A DNA stretch of 8,285 nt from JAULUH01 sp032111745. Its GTDB lineage: Bacteria > Chloroflexota > Anaerolineae > JAAEKA01. Both the position numbers and the translations under genes were made by a program. Of this stretch, positions 1-6,643 are shown in pieces. How positions within the stretch are numbered: the first letter of the stretch is position 1; each line of letters begins with the position of its first letter. Location of the stretch: contig JAULUH010000309.1 of NCBI GenBank assembly GCA_032111745.1, positions 1-8,285 on the forward strand, written 5' to 3'. Below the pieces are notes generated by a model. The model worked only from the letters and a program-made list of their open reading frames with translations. It ran no database searches and was not told the origin of the DNA.

Positions 1-393
1 GTCCAACACCACCAGTCCCTGCCCCACCGCGGCCACCGCGGCCGCCAGCTTCCCCGCCACGGCCTCCCGCCCCAGCACCCCCAGCGCACCCGCCTGCCAG
101 GCGCTGCCCGCCAAGCCACCCTCGCCGGCCGCCGGCACCAGGGCCACCACCGGCGGCAGGTCGCCGGCCAGCGCCAGCAGCCGCTGCACCGCCGGCCCGG
201 CGCTCCAGCCCAGGTCCCACACCACGACATCCGGCCCGGCCGCCTCCACCTCGGCCAGCAGATCCGCCTCCGCCGCCACCTGTCCCACCACCTGGCAGCC
301 GGCCTCGCCCTCCAACACCAGGCCCAGGCCGGCCCGCGCCAGCGGGTCGTCGGCGATCACCAGCACCCGCAGGTCACGCAAGAAGGTCGCCAT
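1..393 (-). CDS. Response regulator receiver domain, NarL/LuxR type, partial (C-terminus outside window)
   Basis: The first 131 codons of a gene running off the left edge read as a CheY-like receiver domain. Visible features are the acidic pair D15-D16 after beta-1 (VLVIADD), the probable phospho-acceptor D60 in DVVVWD, and a GALGVLGRE segment at 102-110 where NarL-family proteins usually have GAxGYLLKD. A LuxR-type helix-turn-helix DNA-binding domain would be expected beyond the edge; that is inference. The switch Thr/Ser after beta-4 appears to be V86 and the conserved Lys of beta-5 appears to be R109, so phosphorylation signalling may be altered. The ATG lies 2 nt after the stop of the upstream methyltransferase, with GGAG 8 nt before it inside that gene's end, so translation is probably coupled. 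No partner histidine kinase is in the window. The frame is open to the edge and uses the same high-GC codons as its neighbours. Confidence 0.82.
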   Translation of the reverse strand, partial: MATFLRDLRVLVIADDPLARAGLGLVLEGEAGCQVVGQVAAEADLLAEVEAAGPDVVVWDLGWSAGPAVQRLLALAGDLPPVVALVPAAGEGGLAGSAWQAGALGVLGREAVAGKLAAAVAAVGQGLVVLD

Positions 394-395
394 GG

Positions 396-1280
396 TCAAC
401 GCTCCGCCACATATGCCACCCACTCCTCGGCGTCGTACAACGCCAGGCCATCCCAGGCCAGGTACGCCGTGGCCCGGCCAAAGCCGGCACTATGCAACAG
501 GGCCAGCATCTCGTCCGTCGCATACCCGTTGTCCGACAGGCCCATCTCCTGCAGGCGCCCCGTCCCCAGGTCGATTACGAAGAAGCGATCGATGGAGGCC
601 CGCAGCTCCGCATCCCAGCGCCGCTCGCCCAGGCACAGGAAGGGCTGATCGCCCCACAGCCCGCTGTCGTCGGTGAACCACCAGCTGCTGCTCTCCCGGT
701 CAATGCGCGCAAAATCCAGCAGCTCCACAGCCAGTCGCCCTCCGGGGCGCAGCGCGGCCGCCGCCTGGCGCAACAGCCGGGCCGCCTCCTCCCGGCGAAA
801 CACCGCCAGCTGCCCGTACAGGAACAGCGCTGCATCGTAGCCCGCGCCCACCTGCCCGGCCATGGCCTGCCGCACATCCCCCTCGACGAACCGGCAGCGC
901 CCGACCACGCCACAGGCCTCGGCCCACTCCCGGGCGTGGCGGATGCTGGCCGGGCTGAAGTCGATGCCCGTCACCTGCGCGCCGCGCCGGGCCAGCTCGA
1001 CCGCATACAGCCCTGGCCCACAAGTCAAGTCGAGCACTCTGGCCCCCTGTTCCAGCCCCAGCCTGGCCCACAGCCAGTCCACCTGGCGCAGCAGCTCCGG
1101 CCTCTGCCGGCTGGCCGCGCCATGGGCCTGGTCCAGGTGCTCGCGCAGCATACGCTCGCTGAACGCCGGATCGTCCCAGGGCAGGTTGTCGCCGTCCCGC
1201 CAGGGCACGGCCGGGTACGGCCGGTAATAGATCCGCCACAGGGCCTGCTCAAAGGCCGTCTCGCGTTCGACTTCTGTCAT
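396..1280 (-). CDS. Class I SAM-dependent methyltransferase (294 aa)
   Basis: This is a Rossmann-fold methyltransferase that should transfer a methyl group from S-adenosylmethionine to an unidentified acceptor. Motif I is VLDLTCGPGLYAVEL (82-96), the acidic residue ending beta-2 is D107 in GIDFSP, a GDV follows at 134-136, the beta-4 region is DAALFLYGQLAVF (149-161) and the post-motif is LRPGGRLAVEL (177-187). An N-terminal stretch of about 70 residues rich in Trp, Tyr and Pro precedes the core, and about 100 residues follow it, probably the substrate-binding part. The start at 1280 is chosen because GAGG sits 7 nt upstream. The frame stays open to 1394, but that extension covers the promoter palindrome and looks non-coding. 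The stop lies 2 nt before the response-regulator ATG, so the two genes form an operon. The protein is cytoplasmic, with no signal peptide or membrane segment. Confidence 0.87.
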   Translation of the reverse strand: MTEVERETAFEQALWRIYYRPYPAVPWRDGDNLPWDDPAFSERMLREHLDQAHGAASRQRPELLRQVDWLWARLGLEQGARVLDLTCGPGLYAVELARRGAQVTGIDFSPASIRHAREWAEACGVVGRCRFVEGDVRQAMAGQVGAGYDAALFLYGQLAVFRREEAARLLRQAAAALRPGGRLAVELLDFARIDRESSSWWFTDDSGLWGDQPFLCLGERRWDAELRASIDRFFVIDLGTGRLQEMGLSDNGYATDEMLALLHSAGFGRATAYLAWDGLALYDAEEWVAYVAER

Positions 1281-1340
1281 CTCCGGTCCTCGGTAAACGC
1301 CAGGCCATTGTCTGCCGCCACAAGTGCAGGCGCCAATGTC

Positions 1341-1369
1341 TTGACCACACGCGCTATCCATTGTACAAT
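1341..1369 (+). promoter_or_regulatory. Sigma70-type promoter for the LysM-M23 peptidase gene
   Basis: TTGACC (1341-1346) and TACAAT (1364-1369) are separated by exactly 17 bp, each matching the consensus at 5 of 6 positions. Transcription would start near 1376, leaving a leader of about 58 nt before the ATG at 1434. The -10 lies in the perfect palindrome ATTGTACAAT (1360-1369), so the same DNA also presents TACAAT on the minus strand, facing the methyltransferase gene. The minus strand has no good -35 at the right distance. Confidence 0.65.
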
Positions 1370-1394
1370 AGAAATGCCTAGCCATCCTACTCAC

Positions 1395-1419
1395 GCCGCC
1401 CCATCACCCATCCGGCGGC
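1395..1419 (+). other. Leader stem-loop just before the peptidase ribosome binding site
   Basis: GCCGCC (1395-1400) and GGCGGC (1414-1419) can form a 6-bp perfect stem around a 13-nt loop, ending 1 nt before the AGGG (1421-1424) that serves as ribosome binding site. It might modulate ribosome access. In DNA this GC-rich it may also be incidental. Confidence 0.3.
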
Positions 1420-1433
1420 CAGGGTCTTGACTC

Positions 1434-2399
1434 ATGACGAAACCACCGCTCACTGGACATCTCCGGTCCTTGATGCGACACCGCCGTGCCGGCGCTGCAA
1501 CCCTGGCCCTCCTGGGCGCCGTGGCCCTGCTGGCCCTGGCCGTAGCCCCGGTCCTGGCCCAGAAGGTGGTTCCGCCCGAGCCCCCCAAGCTCTTCTTCCC
1601 CCTGGTCGAATCCACCTTCACCAGCCCGCGGGGGATCAGCGGCTTGTTTGTCGACCCGGTGCAGACCTACGTGCTGCGCGAGGGTGATAACCTGGCTGAC
1701 CTGGCCTTTGACCTCGGCCGTGACCTCTCGGCCATGGCCTGCGTGACGCCGTCGGGCACCTACCCGCTGCAGGAGCTGCGGCCAGGCCAGGCGATCCTGA
1801 TCCCGCCACCCTACTTCCTCTGCCACACCGTCGCCCAGGGCGAGACCATCGCCGCCATCGCCAAGCGCTACCAGGTCGATCCCCTGGTGATCCTGAAGAC
1901 CCCGTGGAACGAGGTCACCCGGCTCGACACACCCCTGGCGCCCGGCCGCCGGCTCTTGGTCTACGGTGGCATCCCACCGGAGATGCCCCGCACCCGGCCT
2001 CCCTCCGGCCGCTCGCCCGACGAGCTCTGGCCCTACGGCGACGGCAACTTCATCTGGCCGCTGGCGGGACGGATCTCCCAGGGCTTCGACCGCAGCCATC
2101 GCGCCCTCGACATCGCCGCTCCCCTCGGTCGCGCGGTCCTGGCCTCCGACAACGGCGTGGTCATCAAGGCCGGCTGGTCCGATATCGGCTACGGCCTGCG
2201 CGTGGTGATCGACCACCAGGTCGACTACACCACCCTCTATGGCCACCTCAGCGAGGTGCTGGTAGACGAGGGCCAGGTAGTGGAGAAGGGCCAGGTCATC
2301 GGCCGCGTCGGCTCCACCGGCAACTCCACCGGGCCCCACCTCCACTTCGAGCTGCGGGACTTCGGCTACCTGGCCAACCCGCTCCAGAACCTGCCCTAG
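1434..2399 (+). CDS. Exported LysM-M23 peptidoglycan peptidase (321 aa)
   Basis: This is a predicted zinc metallopeptidase of family M23 (LytM/lysostaphin type) that cleaves peptide cross-bridges in peptidoglycan outside the membrane. Residues 15-42 form a signal peptide: a basic RHRR stretch, a hydrophobic core rich in Ala and Leu, and a likely cut after VLA at 42. Two LysM-type carbohydrate-binding modules follow at about 78-125 and 129-178. The peptidase domain is at about 207-318. By the LytM pattern the zinc ligands would be H222, D226 and H304, with catalytic H271 (in LYGHL) and H302. The signature STGPHLHFE is intact, so the enzyme looks active. The family motif HxGxD reads HRALD here, a Gly-to-Ala change. 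AGGG lies 9 nt before the ATG; an in-frame ATG at 1473 also gives a normal signal peptide, so the exact start is uncertain. The gene is alone on its strand, divergent from the methyltransferase pair and convergent with the next operon. Confidence 0.93.
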   Translation: MTKPPLTGHLRSLMRHRRAGAATLALLGAVALLALAVAPVLAQKVVPPEPPKLFFPLVESTFTSPRGISGLFVDPVQTYVLREGDNLADLAFDLGRDLSAMACVTPSGTYPLQELRPGQAILIPPPYFLCHTVAQGETIAAIAKRYQVDPLVILKTPWNEVTRLDTPLAPGRRLLVYGGIPPEMPRTRPPSGRSPDELWPYGDGNFIWPLAGRISQGFDRSHRALDIAAPLGRAVLASDNGVVIKAGWSDIGYGLRVVIDHQVDYTTLYGHLSEVLVDEGQVVEKGQVIGRVGSTGNSTGPHLHFELRDFGYLANPLQNLP

Positions 2400-2464
2400 A
2401 TCCGCCGCCGGCCCCACCCCACCAACCTGGCTCGTAACCTCGGTCAAGCAGCCCTCAACTCACG

Positions 2465-3232
2465 TCACATCGCCTTGCGGGCCACGAAGATCACCGTCTG
2501 GGGGACGAGCCTGGCCATCATCAGCTCGTAGTCGTCGCCCCACCTGCTCTCCTCCTCCGGCCCCAGCACAGGCTCCGGCTCCAGCACCCGCTCCACCTGC
2601 AGGCCGGCGCCATGCAAGGCATCCACCCAGTCACCCACGGTGCGGTGAAACGAACGCATCCACTCCCCACCCGTGCGGAACTGCCACTCCATGGCCCCGC
2701 GGCGAAAATAGCTGCGCGCCGGGGTCAGGGAGTCCTCGTCCTCCTCCTCGTCGAAGAAGCAATTCCAGAAGGGATGGTCGAGGCTGAACACAAGCCGCCC
2801 GCCCGGGACCAGGACCCGGCTTACCTCCCGCAGGCACCTTTCGACGTCAGGTACGTAGTGTAGCGCATAGCTGGAGAAGACGATGTCGAACGCCCCATCG
2901 TCCCATCTGCCCAGATCAGACGCGTCGCCCTGTACAAAGCTGACGGCAACGCCCTCCGCCGCGGCCAGCCGCCGGGCAAAGGCCAGTTGCTCGTCGCTCA
3001 GGTCGATGCCTACCGCCTCTGCCCCCTGCCGGGCAAAGGTGATACTGCACTGGCCACCGCCACAGCCCAACTCCAGGATGCGCCGCCCGCGCACCTCCCC
3101 CAGCAGCCCCAGCTCGGCTTCGGTTGGCGCCCATGGCCCGTAATGGGCACTGTCTGTCGGAATCTGGTGCAGCTCCTGGTACCCCGCGCTGGTTCGGTTC
3201 CAGGCGCCCCGCATGTCGATCGACCGGCTCAT
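2465..3232 (-). CDS. Class I SAM-dependent methyltransferase (255 aa)
   Basis: This is a cytoplasmic methyltransferase of the Methyltransf_11/UbiE-like type. Motif I is ILELGCGGGQ (52-61), the ribose-binding acid is D77 in GIDLSD, GDASDL is at 102-107, FDIVFSSYALHYV is at 115-127 and LVPGGRLVFSLDHPFW is at 141-156. The DHPFW segment after beta-5 and the acidic run DEEEDEDS (161-168) occur in a broad group of small-molecule methyltransferases, but the substrate cannot be named. The ATG has AGGG 8 nt upstream. The gene begins 14 nt after the stop of the small membrane protein gene and is the last gene of the acylase unit. The 65-nt gap to the convergent peptidase gene has no convincing terminator. 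It is not a close copy of the methyltransferase at 396-1280: N-terminal regions and motif details differ. Confidence 0.9.
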   Translation of the reverse strand: MSRSIDMRGAWNRTSAGYQELHQIPTDSAHYGPWAPTEAELGLLGEVRGRRILELGCGGGQCSITFARQGAEAVGIDLSDEQLAFARRLAAAEGVAVSFVQGDASDLGRWDDGAFDIVFSSYALHYVPDVERCLREVSRVLVPGGRLVFSLDHPFWNCFFDEEEDEDSLTPARSYFRRGAMEWQFRTGGEWMRSFHRTVGDWVDALHGAGLQVERVLEPEPVLGPEEESRWGDDYELMMARLVPQTVIFVARKAM

Positions 3233-3246
3233 GCGTCCATCCCTGG

Positions 3247-3423
3247 TTAGAAGACCGCGCGGCGCAACACGACAAAGATTACAGCGTACAGGCCCAGGGC
3301 TGCACAGGCGAAGGCGATGGCCACCAGCACCAGCGCCAGCCCAATGGCCGCACCGGCCAGGGCATCCCGCTCCTGTTCCAGCTCCGCCTCGGACCGGGAG
3401 TCGCCGGTATCCAGGCTGTTCAT
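3247..3423 (-). CDS. Small single-gene membrane protein (58 aa)
   Basis: This short protein has an acidic, polar N-terminus of about 20 residues (ending ELEQERD) and then about 33 mostly hydrophobic residues (21-53) ending LRRAVF. That is one long transmembrane helix or a tight helical pair, with the Arg pair probably cytoplasmic. No family is recognised. The ATG at 3423 is preceded at 7 nt by GGAGGTGA, a near-perfect SD, and the TGA of the upstream acylase gene is part of that SD. A GTG at 3441 could add six residues but would bypass this SD. The downstream methyltransferase starts 14 nt after the stop. Such tight packing argues for a real, translationally coupled gene; a partner or anchoring role beside the acylase is only inference. 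Confidence 0.75.
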   Translation of the reverse strand: MNSLDTGDSRSEAELEQERDALAGAAIGLALVLVAIAFACAALGLYAVIFVVLRRAVF

Positions 3424-3430
3424 AGCTCCC

Positions 3431-5887
3431 TCACCTCCCACCGGCAGTCCCGGTCGGCTCCAGCCACAGGGTCGCCGCCGCCGCCTGGTTCACGGCTGCC
3501 CGCGTCCACGGCATAGCGTGCTGCTCGCCCTCGCGCCACATGTCGATGAAGTCCGCATAGTGCGCGTTCAGGGGCTGTCCCGATTGTCCCGTGGGCAGAA
3601 TCGCCGTGCAGCGGTCCCAGTCGCCCACGTCCAGTACCTGGCGATAGGCCGTGCTGGCCGTCACCATGCCAAAGGGCAGGGCCAGGTCGTAGCCTGTCAT
3701 CCATACCGTATTCTCGTCCCCGCTGACCGGGAACTGCCCCCGGCTGAAGATGGCACGCAGCCAGCGGCCCCGGCCCATCAGATGCGCGAACTCCACCTGG
3801 TGCACCTTGCCCCAGGCCCACTTGCGCGGGTCCTTGCCGATCAGCCGGTACAGGGTGTCCGCCGTACGCTCTAACGCCAGCAGCATCACCTCGTCCCGTG
3901 TGCGCTGCCGGCCGGTAGCCGCATCGTGGAACCACCAGCTTTCCTCCTCCTCCAACAGGCGAACCAGGGCCTGCCCGGCCTTGCCCGAAAACGTGGACGA
4001 GGTGAAGATGTCGCTGAAGGCCCGGCCCTTGTAGGGCGCGGCCTGCGCCCCTAGCTTGTCGCCAAACACCAGGTCCAGCAGGTGCAGGCGCATCACCTCG
4101 TAGGCAGCGGCCGCAAAGCTGTCCACGTCCACCCGCAGGTTCCAGGCCTCCAGCTCCTGCAAGATGCGCCGCTGCAGGGGCTGGTCACTGTCCACCGCAA
4201 TGAAATAGGGGACCAACGCCTCGGCCTGCACCGAGTAGACATCCATCTGCATGTCTTGAAAGTCGCGGGCCGTGAAGCGCGGCTTGGCCTGCAACATGCG
4301 CTCGATCCGCAGCGCCCGGTAGCCGGGGAGCCAGTCGGCCCCGAGGAAAGGCCCGCCGTCAGGCGCCGGCTTGTTGTTGGCGGTCACCAGGCGGCCCTGG
4401 GGCGGGTTCAAGGCATGGGGCAGCTCGCCGAAGGGCACAAATCCCTCCCAATCGTAGCGGTCATCCCAGCCGGGCCCCGGCATGAGCCCGAGCCCCTGGC
4501 CCCGCACCGGTACGCGGCCGGCATACTGGTAGCCGATGTTGCCATCCACGTCGGCATAGACGAAGTTCAGCGCGGGCTCGCTGGCAAAGGCCAGGGCCTC
4601 CCGAAAGCTCTGCCAGTCATGCGCTCTCTGCAGGCGCCACAGGCCCCGAAACGACGTCGACCCCTCATGGCCCGTCCAGCGCAGGGACAGGGCCGGCTGC
4701 CCGGCCGCAGACTCCACCAACCCGTTCACCACCGGCCCCCGCCGGGTCACCAGCACCACCTCTACGTGGGGCTGGGCCGCGCCGCGGACCGGAATCACCT
4801 CCTCCAACACCTGCGCGGGCTCCCATGTCTCCCCGCAGCGCAACCAGTTGGGCTGCTCGGGATGGCGCTGCTCGATAGTGAGGTCCTGCGCATCAGCCCG
4901 GCCCGCCGTGATGCCCCAGCCGATCCGCTCGTTGTGGCCGGCCATCACCCCCGGCACGCCCGCCAGGCTCGCTCCCGTCACCTGTAGGCTACCATCCGCA
5001 ATGGCCAGGTGGTTCTGGTAAAGGAGGGCCGGCATCGGCACCGACATGTGGGGATCGTTGGCCAACAGCGGTCGCCGCATCGCGGCCTGCTGCGGGCCAA
5101 CCACCCAGGCGTTGCTCGCACCGGCGGCGGCCTGTCCCAGCCATTGACCCGCCTGCCGGTAGCTGGCCAATACCTGGTCGGCCACTTGGGCCAGGCCCTC
5201 GGCCGCAACCTGGCCGTCCGTCCCGGTGACTATGGGGTGGCCGGCCGGATATGCGGCGTCGATCTCGGCCGCCCGCTCTGCGCCGACCCGGGCCGCCAGC
5301 AGCACCCGCAACAACTCACCATCCCAGTTCTGGCCCAGAGCCCATCCCAACACCTTCAGGATCCCCAGGCTGTCGCGCACGGTCCAGGGTTCCGGCTTAT
5401 AACCCAGCAGCGCAAACTCCGCCGGCATGCGGTAGCGATTGGCCGTGATGTAGGCGTTTACCCCGGCCGCATAGGCCTCCAGCACGGCCTGCTCCTCGGC
5501 GTCGAGCAGCGCCAGGTCGCCCTCCGTGGCTCGCCAGAAGCCCAACACCCGGCTCCACCGGTCGGTCTCCAGCGCGGCGAGGCCGAGCACCTCTGCCAGC
5601 CGGCCCTGGGCCAGGCGGCGGCTCACATCCATCTGGAACAGGCGGTCCTGGGCATGCACAAACCCCAGGGCCATCAGCCCGTCGTCCCGGCCGGGCGCGT
5701 AGATATGCGGCACGCCCCAGCGGTCCCGCACCACCTCCACCGCGCCGCTAAGCCCGGGCAGCGTCAGCCGGCCTTTGACCCTGGCCTGAGGTCGCTGAAA
5801 GATCAGCCACAGGAAGGCAAAGATCAGCACGGCCAGGATGGCCAGCGCAACGACGATGATCTGTCCGATAAGAAAAAGCGTGGTCAT
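3431..5887 (-). CDS. Penicillin amidase (acylase) family Ntn hydrolase, membrane-anchored (818 aa)
   Basis: This is a penicillin-acylase-family enzyme (peptidase family S45), an N-terminal-nucleophile amidase that hydrolyses amide bonds in substrates such as penicillins, N-acyl homoserine lactones or other N-acyl compounds; the actual substrate cannot be told. Residues 5-29 are a transmembrane or uncleaved signal segment, so the enzyme probably faces outward while anchored. The alpha part carries VVRDRWGVPHIYA (52-64) and LGFVHAQDRLFQMD (74-87). Autoproteolysis should occur before S258 in GASNAWVVGP, making S258 the catalytic N-terminus of the beta chain. VTANNKP (501-507) supplies the oxyanion-hole Asn region. 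Length is typical for the family and the frame is intact. The ATG at 5887 is preferred because the hydrophobic segment follows directly; the ribosome site (GGGTGA, 10 nt upstream) is modest, and an in-frame TTG at 5941 would lie across the leader hairpin. It heads a unit with the small membrane protein and a methyltransferase. Confidence 0.93.
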   Translation of the reverse strand: MTTLFLIGQIIVVALAILAVLIFAFLWLIFQRPQARVKGRLTLPGLSGAVEVVRDRWGVPHIYAPGRDDGLMALGFVHAQDRLFQMDVSRRLAQGRLAEVLGLAALETDRWSRVLGFWRATEGDLALLDAEEQAVLEAYAAGVNAYITANRYRMPAEFALLGYKPEPWTVRDSLGILKVLGWALGQNWDGELLRVLLAARVGAERAAEIDAAYPAGHPIVTGTDGQVAAEGLAQVADQVLASYRQAGQWLGQAAAGASNAWVVGPQQAAMRRPLLANDPHMSVPMPALLYQNHLAIADGSLQVTGASLAGVPGVMAGHNERIGWGITAGRADAQDLTIEQRHPEQPNWLRCGETWEPAQVLEEVIPVRGAAQPHVEVVLVTRRGPVVNGLVESAAGQPALSLRWTGHEGSTSFRGLWRLQRAHDWQSFREALAFASEPALNFVYADVDGNIGYQYAGRVPVRGQGLGLMPGPGWDDRYDWEGFVPFGELPHALNPPQGRLVTANNKPAPDGGPFLGADWLPGYRALRIERMLQAKPRFTARDFQDMQMDVYSVQAEALVPYFIAVDSDQPLQRRILQELEAWNLRVDVDSFAAAAYEVMRLHLLDLVFGDKLGAQAAPYKGRAFSDIFTSSTFSGKAGQALVRLLEEEESWWFHDAATGRQRTRDEVMLLALERTADTLYRLIGKDPRKWAWGKVHQVEFAHLMGRGRWLRAIFSRGQFPVSGDENTVWMTGYDLALPFGMVTASTAYRQVLDVGDWDRCTAILPTGQSGQPLNAHYADFIDMWREGEQHAMPWTRAAVNQAAAATLWLEPTGTAGGR

Positions 5888-5910
5888 GCCGAAAGCATCA
5901 CCCAAAACAA

Positions 5911-5927
5911 ACACCCCTGAGGGGTGT
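5911..5927 (-). terminator. Terminator-like hairpin in the acylase gene leader
   Basis: ACACCCC and GGGGTGT form a perfect 7-bp stem around three bases; the whole 17-nt element is a perfect odd palindrome. On the minus strand it is followed by TTGTTTT, a U-rich tail, so it resembles a short intrinsic terminator. It lies 78-94 nt beyond the HAD stop and could end that operon. It also lies between the putative acylase promoter and its ATG, so it would attenuate the acylase. An operator for a DNA-binding protein is an alternative reading. Confidence 0.5.
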
Positions 5928-5974
5928 CCATGAACTACCAATCAGGGCGCGGGGTCGCTCGACGCCTTTCCCGC

Positions 5975-6003
5975 ATTATAGAAGCCCGCGGACAATCCCG
6001 CAA
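5975..6003 (-). promoter_or_regulatory. Putative sigma70-type promoter of the acylase operon
   Basis: Read on the minus strand, a perfect TATAAT (5975-5980) lies 17 bp after TTGCGG (5998-6003, three of six matches to TTGACA). It begins immediately after the HAD stop codon. Transcription would start near 5968, giving a leader of about 80 nt that includes the 5911-5927 hairpin. The -10 is strong and the -35 weak, so an activator or a different sigma factor is possible. Confidence 0.5.
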
Positions 6004-6004
6004 A

Positions 6005-6643
6005 TCAGCCCGCCTCCAGCCGCTGCCGGATCGCCTCCACCGCCTGGGCCTCTCCTGTGAAGTGAATGGCATGGATCCCCAGCGCGGCTGCCGCAGCCAC
6101 GTTGCCCGGCATGTCGTCCACGAAGATCGCCTCGGGCGCAGCCACGCCGAGCCGGTCAAGGGCCAGCCGGTAGATGGCCGGGTCGGGCTTTTTCACGCCC
6201 ACCCGCGCCGAGTTGATCACATGGTCGAACCGCTGGAGGATGCCGAACTTGTCGCGCAAGAGCGCCGTCTCCAGATCGGTGGTGGCGTTGCTGAGTACGG
6301 CGACCTGAAACCCGTGCCGGCAACGGAGATCATCGGCCAGGCCCAATAGCTGGTGGCTCAAGACCTCATCCTCGAACAGCCGGTACAGAACCGATGGCCG
6401 CCGTACATCGTAGGGCAGGCCGTAGCGGTCGTGCACCCGGCGGTCGAACTCCTCGGCGGTGATCTCGCCCACCAGCGCAGCCTCCCAGTCGGCGCTGCCG
6501 AGCAGCGCCGACATCACCTCCGGCCACGGCAGGCCTAGCTCTCCGGCCACGCGGCGCGCGCTGCCGGCGTCGGGCGGCATGGTCACCAGCACGCCGCCGA
6601 AGTCCAGGATCAGGGTCTTGATCACGGGTTTGTCCTTATCCAT
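6005..6643 (-). CDS. HAD-superfamily phosphatase-like hydrolase, YihX-like (212 aa)
   Basis: This is a haloacid-dehalogenase-fold hydrolase of subfamily IA, probably acting on a small phosphorylated metabolite in the cytoplasm. Motif I is LILDFGGVL with nucleophile D14, motif II is VLSNAT with S118, motif III is GVKKPDPAIY with K152, and motif IV is FVDDMPGN with D176 and D177. The helical cap is at roughly 20-90 and includes GEITAEEF. The usual second Asp of motif I (DxD) is Gly at position 16. The same DxG pattern occurs in E. coli YihX, a sugar-1-phosphate phosphatase, and the layout resembles it, so this need not mean loss of activity. The ATG lies inside the end of the ABC permease gene, an 8-nt overlap, so the two are co-translated. 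The substrate and the link to the exporter are unknown. Confidence 0.88.
   Translation of the reverse strand: MDKDKPVIKTLILDFGGVLVTMPPDAGSARRVAGELGLPWPEVMSALLGSADWEAALVGEITAEEFDRRVHDRYGLPYDVRRPSVLYRLFEDEVLSHQLLGLADDLRCRHGFQVAVLSNATTDLETALLRDKFGILQRFDHVINSARVGVKKPDPAIYRLALDRLGVAAPEAIFVDDMPGNVAAAAALGIHAIHFTGEAQAVEAIRQRLEAG

Noticed and set aside
492..1430. Long plus-strand open frame opposite the first methyltransferase
   Set aside because: It lies antisense to a gene with clear methyltransferase motifs, is rich in Pro, Gln and Arg, shows no domain, and its end overlaps the promoter and the start of the peptidase gene.
1278..1470. 13-nt direct repeat CATCTCCGGTCCT at 1278-1290 and 1458-1470
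   Set aside because: Only two copies exist, one over the methyltransferase SD and one inside the peptidase signal-peptide coding region. No mobile element or operator logic connects them, so chance is likely.
1404..2447. Minus-strand open frame opposite the M23 peptidase gene
   Set aside because: The plus-strand frame has a signal peptide, LysM modules and intact zinc motifs; the antisense frame has no recognisable domain.
2400..2464. Possible bidirectional terminator between the convergent peptidase and methyltransferase genes
   Set aside because: No inverted repeat with a U-tract could be found in these 65 nt.
4082..5920. Two long plus-strand open frames opposite the acylase gene (4082-4987 and 5009-5920)
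   Set aside because: Both are antisense shadows of an intact penicillin-acylase gene, with low-complexity His/Gln/Pro/Arg-rich translations typical of GC-rich DNA.
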